Shown here: piece after piece, positions 5,835 through 7,576 of the stretch
How positions within the stretch are numbered: position 1 is the stretch's first letter
Layout of the letters: each line of letters starts with the position of its first letter
NCBI GenBank assembly: GCA_030039995.1
Contig: JASHUL010000252.1
Span: 1-7,576 of the forward strand
From: Thermoplasmata archaeon
GTDB taxonomy: Archaea > Thermoplasmatota > Thermoplasmata > Lutacidiplasmatales > UBA184
Direction of reading: 5' to 3'
DNA length: 7,576 nt
Program-made: the position numbers and the translations under genes
The notes under the pieces: generated by a model
What the model was told of the DNA's origin: nothing
What the model saw: only the letters and a program-made list of their open reading frames with translations
The model's database searches: none

Positions 5835-6932
5835 CACGTCGCGGAATCCGGCGGCGTCCCAGGGAGGGAGCGCCGCGACCTCGAGATTCTCGGCGAGGTG
5901 CTCCGAACTCTTCTGGCCGATCAGCGGGCCTAAGTTCCCGGGTGCCGACCGGGCGAACTGGAGCGCCGTTTGCGCGGCCGTGAGGCCCTGGCGCTTCGGG
6001 CCGGCGCGGGCGAGCTGCCCCTGCAGGAGCGGGACGCTCGTGAAGCAGGCGACGCCGAGCCGCTGCGCCGCGTCGAACAAGGTGAGGCGGTCGTCGGCCA
6101 CGAGCTGGTTGTGCACGGCGGCCGCCTCCGGCATCGCGAGGTTGAACGGGAACTGGACGAACCGGAACCCGTGCGAAGAACCCCCGACCTTCTCGGCGAT
6201 CCGGACCGCGGACGCGAGCGAGAAGTAGCCGGCGTCGGCCCGGGGGATCCGAAGGCAATCCCACGTCGCGATCCCGTACGCGCCGAGGAGGCCTTTGCGG
6301 CGCATCTCCTCATAGAACCCGAACGCCTCCTCGAGGCGACGCTCGAATTCCTCGCGCCCGACCACGGGGAGCTGGGCGTCGGGCCCGTTGTGCAGGTAGA
6401 GAAGGTCGACCGACTCGAGACCGAGGTTCCGGCGACTGCGGTCGAACTGGTCGGCGAGGTAGCGCGGCGTCATCGCGTGACAGTCGTCGACGACCTCGGA
6501 CGGCTTGAGGACCCCCGGGCGCAACAGCTCCTGCCGCACCCACTCGTCGGGGCCGAGACGGGACTCAGCGTCCGGCGCGAGATACCCGCTCTTCGTCGCG
6601 ACGAACACTTCGTCCCGCACGACCTCCCCCTTCTCGAAGAGCCGGGCGAGCGCCCGACCGACGCTCCGTTCCGCCCGCTGGTGACGGTAGTTGATCGCCG
6701 TGTCCAGCACGTTGACCCGACCGCTGGTCAGGCAGACGGCGACGGAGTGCTCCACCGCGAGGTCGGTCGTGGCGTCGGGAGGCCCGATGTACGTTCCCAG
6801 CCCGAGCGAGCTGACGGCGACGCCGCCGGGCGCCTCCCGGAAGTGGGTCCCGGGCAGGTGCCGTCGGTCGACGGCGCGCTCCCGGAACCGTCCCGTGCCG
6901 GTCGGGGTCGCGAGCCCGTCCTGCAACGTCAC
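5826..6932 (-). CDS. Aldo/keto reductase family oxidoreductase
   Basis: This 368-residue protein has an AKR (beta/alpha)8-barrel and should reduce carbonyls with NAD(P)H in the cytoplasm; its substrate is unknown. Counting from the GTG at 6932, the catalytic tetrad is intact: Asp77 and Tyr82 in LDTAINY, Lys114 in ATKSG and His181 in LLYLHN. SLGLGTYIG (42-50) is the first barrel strand. FVQFPFNLAMPEA (258-270) and LLQGQL (302-307) follow, and GQKSSEHLAENL (339-350) is the usual cofactor-phosphate-binding region near the C-terminus. No ATG lies in frame near the domain, so I chose GTG 6932, just before the ATPTGTGRF segment; a T-run 27.5 nt upstream would suit a leaderless start. GTG 6974, behind GGGGAG, is an alternative adding 14 residues. 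Upstream in-frame translation to 7334 has no AKR character. The stop overlaps the rad50 3' end by 9 nt. Confidence 0.9.
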   Translation of the reverse strand: MTLQDGLATPTGTGRFRERAVDRRHLPGTHFREAPGGVAVSSLGLGTYIGPPDATTDLAVEHSVAVCLTSGRVNVLDTAINYRHQRAERSVGRALARLFEKGEVVRDEVFVATKSGYLAPDAESRLGPDEWVRQELLRPGVLKPSEVVDDCHAMTPRYLADQFDRSRRNLGLESVDLLYLHNGPDAQLPVVGREEFERRLEEAFGFYEEMRRKGLLGAYGIATWDCLRIPRADAGYFSLASAVRIAEKVGGSSHGFRFVQFPFNLAMPEAAAVHNQLVADDRLTLFDAAQRLGVACFTSVPLLQGQLARAGPKRQGLTAAQTALQFARSAPGNLGPLIGQKSSEHLAENLEVAALPPWDAAGFRDVLT

Positions 6933-7038
6933 GGGGGGGTACGGGCCGAGGGGCCTCAAAACGTCCCCCGGCACGCGATCTCCCCGGGGGTCGCCCGACA
7001 CGCTGAAAACGGGCGGCGCGTAGAGGTTCGACCCCGCG
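6933..7038. promoter_or_regulatory. Divergent intergenic region with two short A/T runs
   Basis: This 106-nt region lies between the leftward aldo/keto reductase gene and the rightward 40-codon ORF. It is GC-rich except for two AAAACG tracts at 6958-6963 and 7006-7011 (plus strand). The first, read as CGTTTT on the minus strand, is centred 27.5 nt from GTG 6932, a plausible but weak TATA position. The second is about 31.5 nt from the ATG at 7039, slightly too far for the usual geometry. GAGGT at 7023-7027 could be a ribosome site for the small ORF (11-nt spacer). No good TATA box is visible, so this is a low-confidence promoter assignment. Confidence 0.3.
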
Positions 7039-7161
7039 ATGCCCCGCCGCAAGTACGGCCGACTGCGGAAACCGATACCGCCGGTTCCTCCGGAGAAGTG
7101 TCGGTTCTGCCGTCTCGGCCGCGCCTGTCCGATCCACCCGAGGGCGGGTCGCGGTGGATAG
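7039..7161 (+). CDS. Possible 40-residue Cys/His zinc-binding microprotein
   Basis: A short ATG-to-TAG frame encodes 40 residues. It starts with a basic segment (MPRRKYGRLRK), then a Pro-rich linker (PIPPVPPEK, residues 12-20), then the cluster CRFCRLGRACPIHP (residues 21-34), and a short Gly/Arg-rich tail. Cys21, Cys24, Cys30 and His33 form a CxxC-x5-CxxH arrangement, which would suit one Zn(2+) ion. The basic N-terminus would suit nucleic acid or ribosome binding. GAGGT at 7023-7027 precedes the ATG by 11 nt. The frame fits snugly between the divergent reductase gene and the convergent radical SAM gene, whose stop is 7 nt away. Third-position GC is about 72%, lower than in the neighbouring genes. 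I do not recognise a named family. The evidence is the ordered Cys/His cluster and the good fit; a chance ORF in GC-rich DNA remains possible. Confidence 0.5.
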   Translation: MPRRKYGRLRKPIPPVPPEKCRFCRLGRACPIHPRAGRGG

Positions 7162-7168
7162 GGTCGCG

Positions 7169-7576
7169 CTACGAAGCGGCGCGTGCCGGGGGCTTCTTGC
7201 CGGTCAGCAACGGCGTGGCGACCTTCTCGTGGAACCGGTCCGCAGCGTGCCCGATCCGCTCCACGACGCGAGGGGAGATCCGGGCGCGCGCCTTCCCGAG
7301 GGCCGCCTCGAGGCCGAATCTCGCCTGCTCCCATCGGTACAGCACTTCGGGATAGGCGGCCTCGTACAGCAGGCTCCGTCCGCCGGCACGTCGCGTAGAG
7401 CGCGCGCGCCCCGCCAGCCGGTCCTTCACACTCTCGTAGAACCGGGTGCCGGGGACCGGTACCGCGATCGAGACCGAGTACTCTTCGGGGCTGAATCGCC
7501 GGAACAGCTGGAGGGTCGCCTCGATGTCCTCGAGCGTCTCGCCCGGGTAGCCGAGCATCAGGAACCAGAACTGCCG
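7169..7576 (-). CDS. Radical SAM protein, B12-binding type, C-terminal part (5' truncated by window edge)
   Basis: The frame is open from the window edge (reading RQFWFL) to the TAG at 7169-7171, giving 135 visible residues. FWFLMLGYPGETLEDIEAT is the hallmark late-barrel segment of radical SAM enzymes of the B12-binding/Elp3-like group (usual form: F.lGyPGET.edi..T). It is followed by SVSIAVPVPGTRFYESVKD, which matches the typical P.PGT.lY segment. The ATG at 7558 lies inside this motif and is not the start. The CxxxCxxC iron-sulfur motif and any cobalamin-binding domain would be upstream, outside the window, so the reaction cannot be assigned; methylation or another radical modification is typical of the group. 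The C-terminal 60 residues are basic and helical, ending TGKKPPARAAS. A 7-nt gap separates it tail-to-tail from the 40-codon ORF. Confidence in the family is high, in subtype moderate. Confidence 0.87.
   Translation of the reverse strand, partial: RQFWFLMLGYPGETLEDIEATLQLFRRFSPEEYSVSIAVPVPGTRFYESVKDRLAGRARSTRRAGGRSLLYEAAYPEVLYRWEQARFGLEAALGKARARISPRVVERIGHAADRFHEKVATPLLTGKKPPARAAS

Noticed and set aside
6933..7334. An N-terminal extension of the aldo/keto reductase (134 residues to an ATG at 7334)
   Set aside because: The extension overlaps the radical SAM gene and lacks AKR or other domain features. A GTG near the domain start is more likely.
5970..7355. A 461-codon plus-strand open frame opposite the aldo/keto reductase
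   Set aside because: The minus strand carries an intact AKR catalytic tetrad. The plus frame has no domain and runs through two intergenic regions and the radical SAM gene.

Overview
The window is a compact, very GC-rich stretch, about 70% by eye. It most likely comes from an uncultured archaeon, and a high-GC Thermoplasmatota-like lineage is my best guess. The main support is an adjacent mre11-rad50 pair of archaeal type, with a CxxC zinc hook and family-typical lengths. A second line of support is a pair of divergent genes with no Shine-Dalgarno sequence, whose start codons lie about 27 nt from one shared TATA-like box. That is the geometry of archaeal leaderless transcription. The taxonomic call is inference: no rRNA or tRNA is present.

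Layout from left to right. (1) Positions 1-1056 (+) hold two related short-chain dehydrogenase/reductases joined by an ATGA stop/start overlap; the first lacks its N-terminus at the window edge. (2) Positions 1061-1420 (-) encode an uncharacterised, highly charged 119-residue protein, convergent with the SDR pair and 4 nt from it. (3) Positions 1421-1472 are a 52-nt divergent promoter region with a single near-symmetric TATA box. (4) Positions 1473-5834 (+) form a three-gene operon: a small protein with one membrane segment, then Mre11 nuclease, then Rad50 ATPase. Spacers are 9 nt each. (5) Positions 5826-6932 (-) encode an aldo/keto reductase whose 3' end overlaps rad50 by 9 nt. (6) Positions 6933-7038 are a divergent intergenic region. 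(7) Positions 7039-7161 (+) are a 40-residue ORF with a compact Cys/His cluster, probably a zinc-binding microprotein. (8) Positions 7169-7576 (-) are the C-terminal part of a radical SAM protein of the B12-binding type, cut by the window edge.

Mre11 and Rad50 should form the MR complex, which processes DNA ends at double-strand breaks. Two motif departures stand out: the Mre11 metal-ligand motif GNHD reads GSHD, and the Rad50 D-loop reads DGFS where LD is usual. The HerA and NurA genes that often accompany mre11-rad50 in archaea are not in this window. The position ahead of mre11 is taken by the small membrane protein. The two SDRs, the aldo/keto reductase and the radical SAM protein look metabolic, but their substrates cannot be read from sequence. 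No gene-free stretch exceeds 300 nt, and I found no RNA gene, mobile element, CRISPR array or clear terminator.
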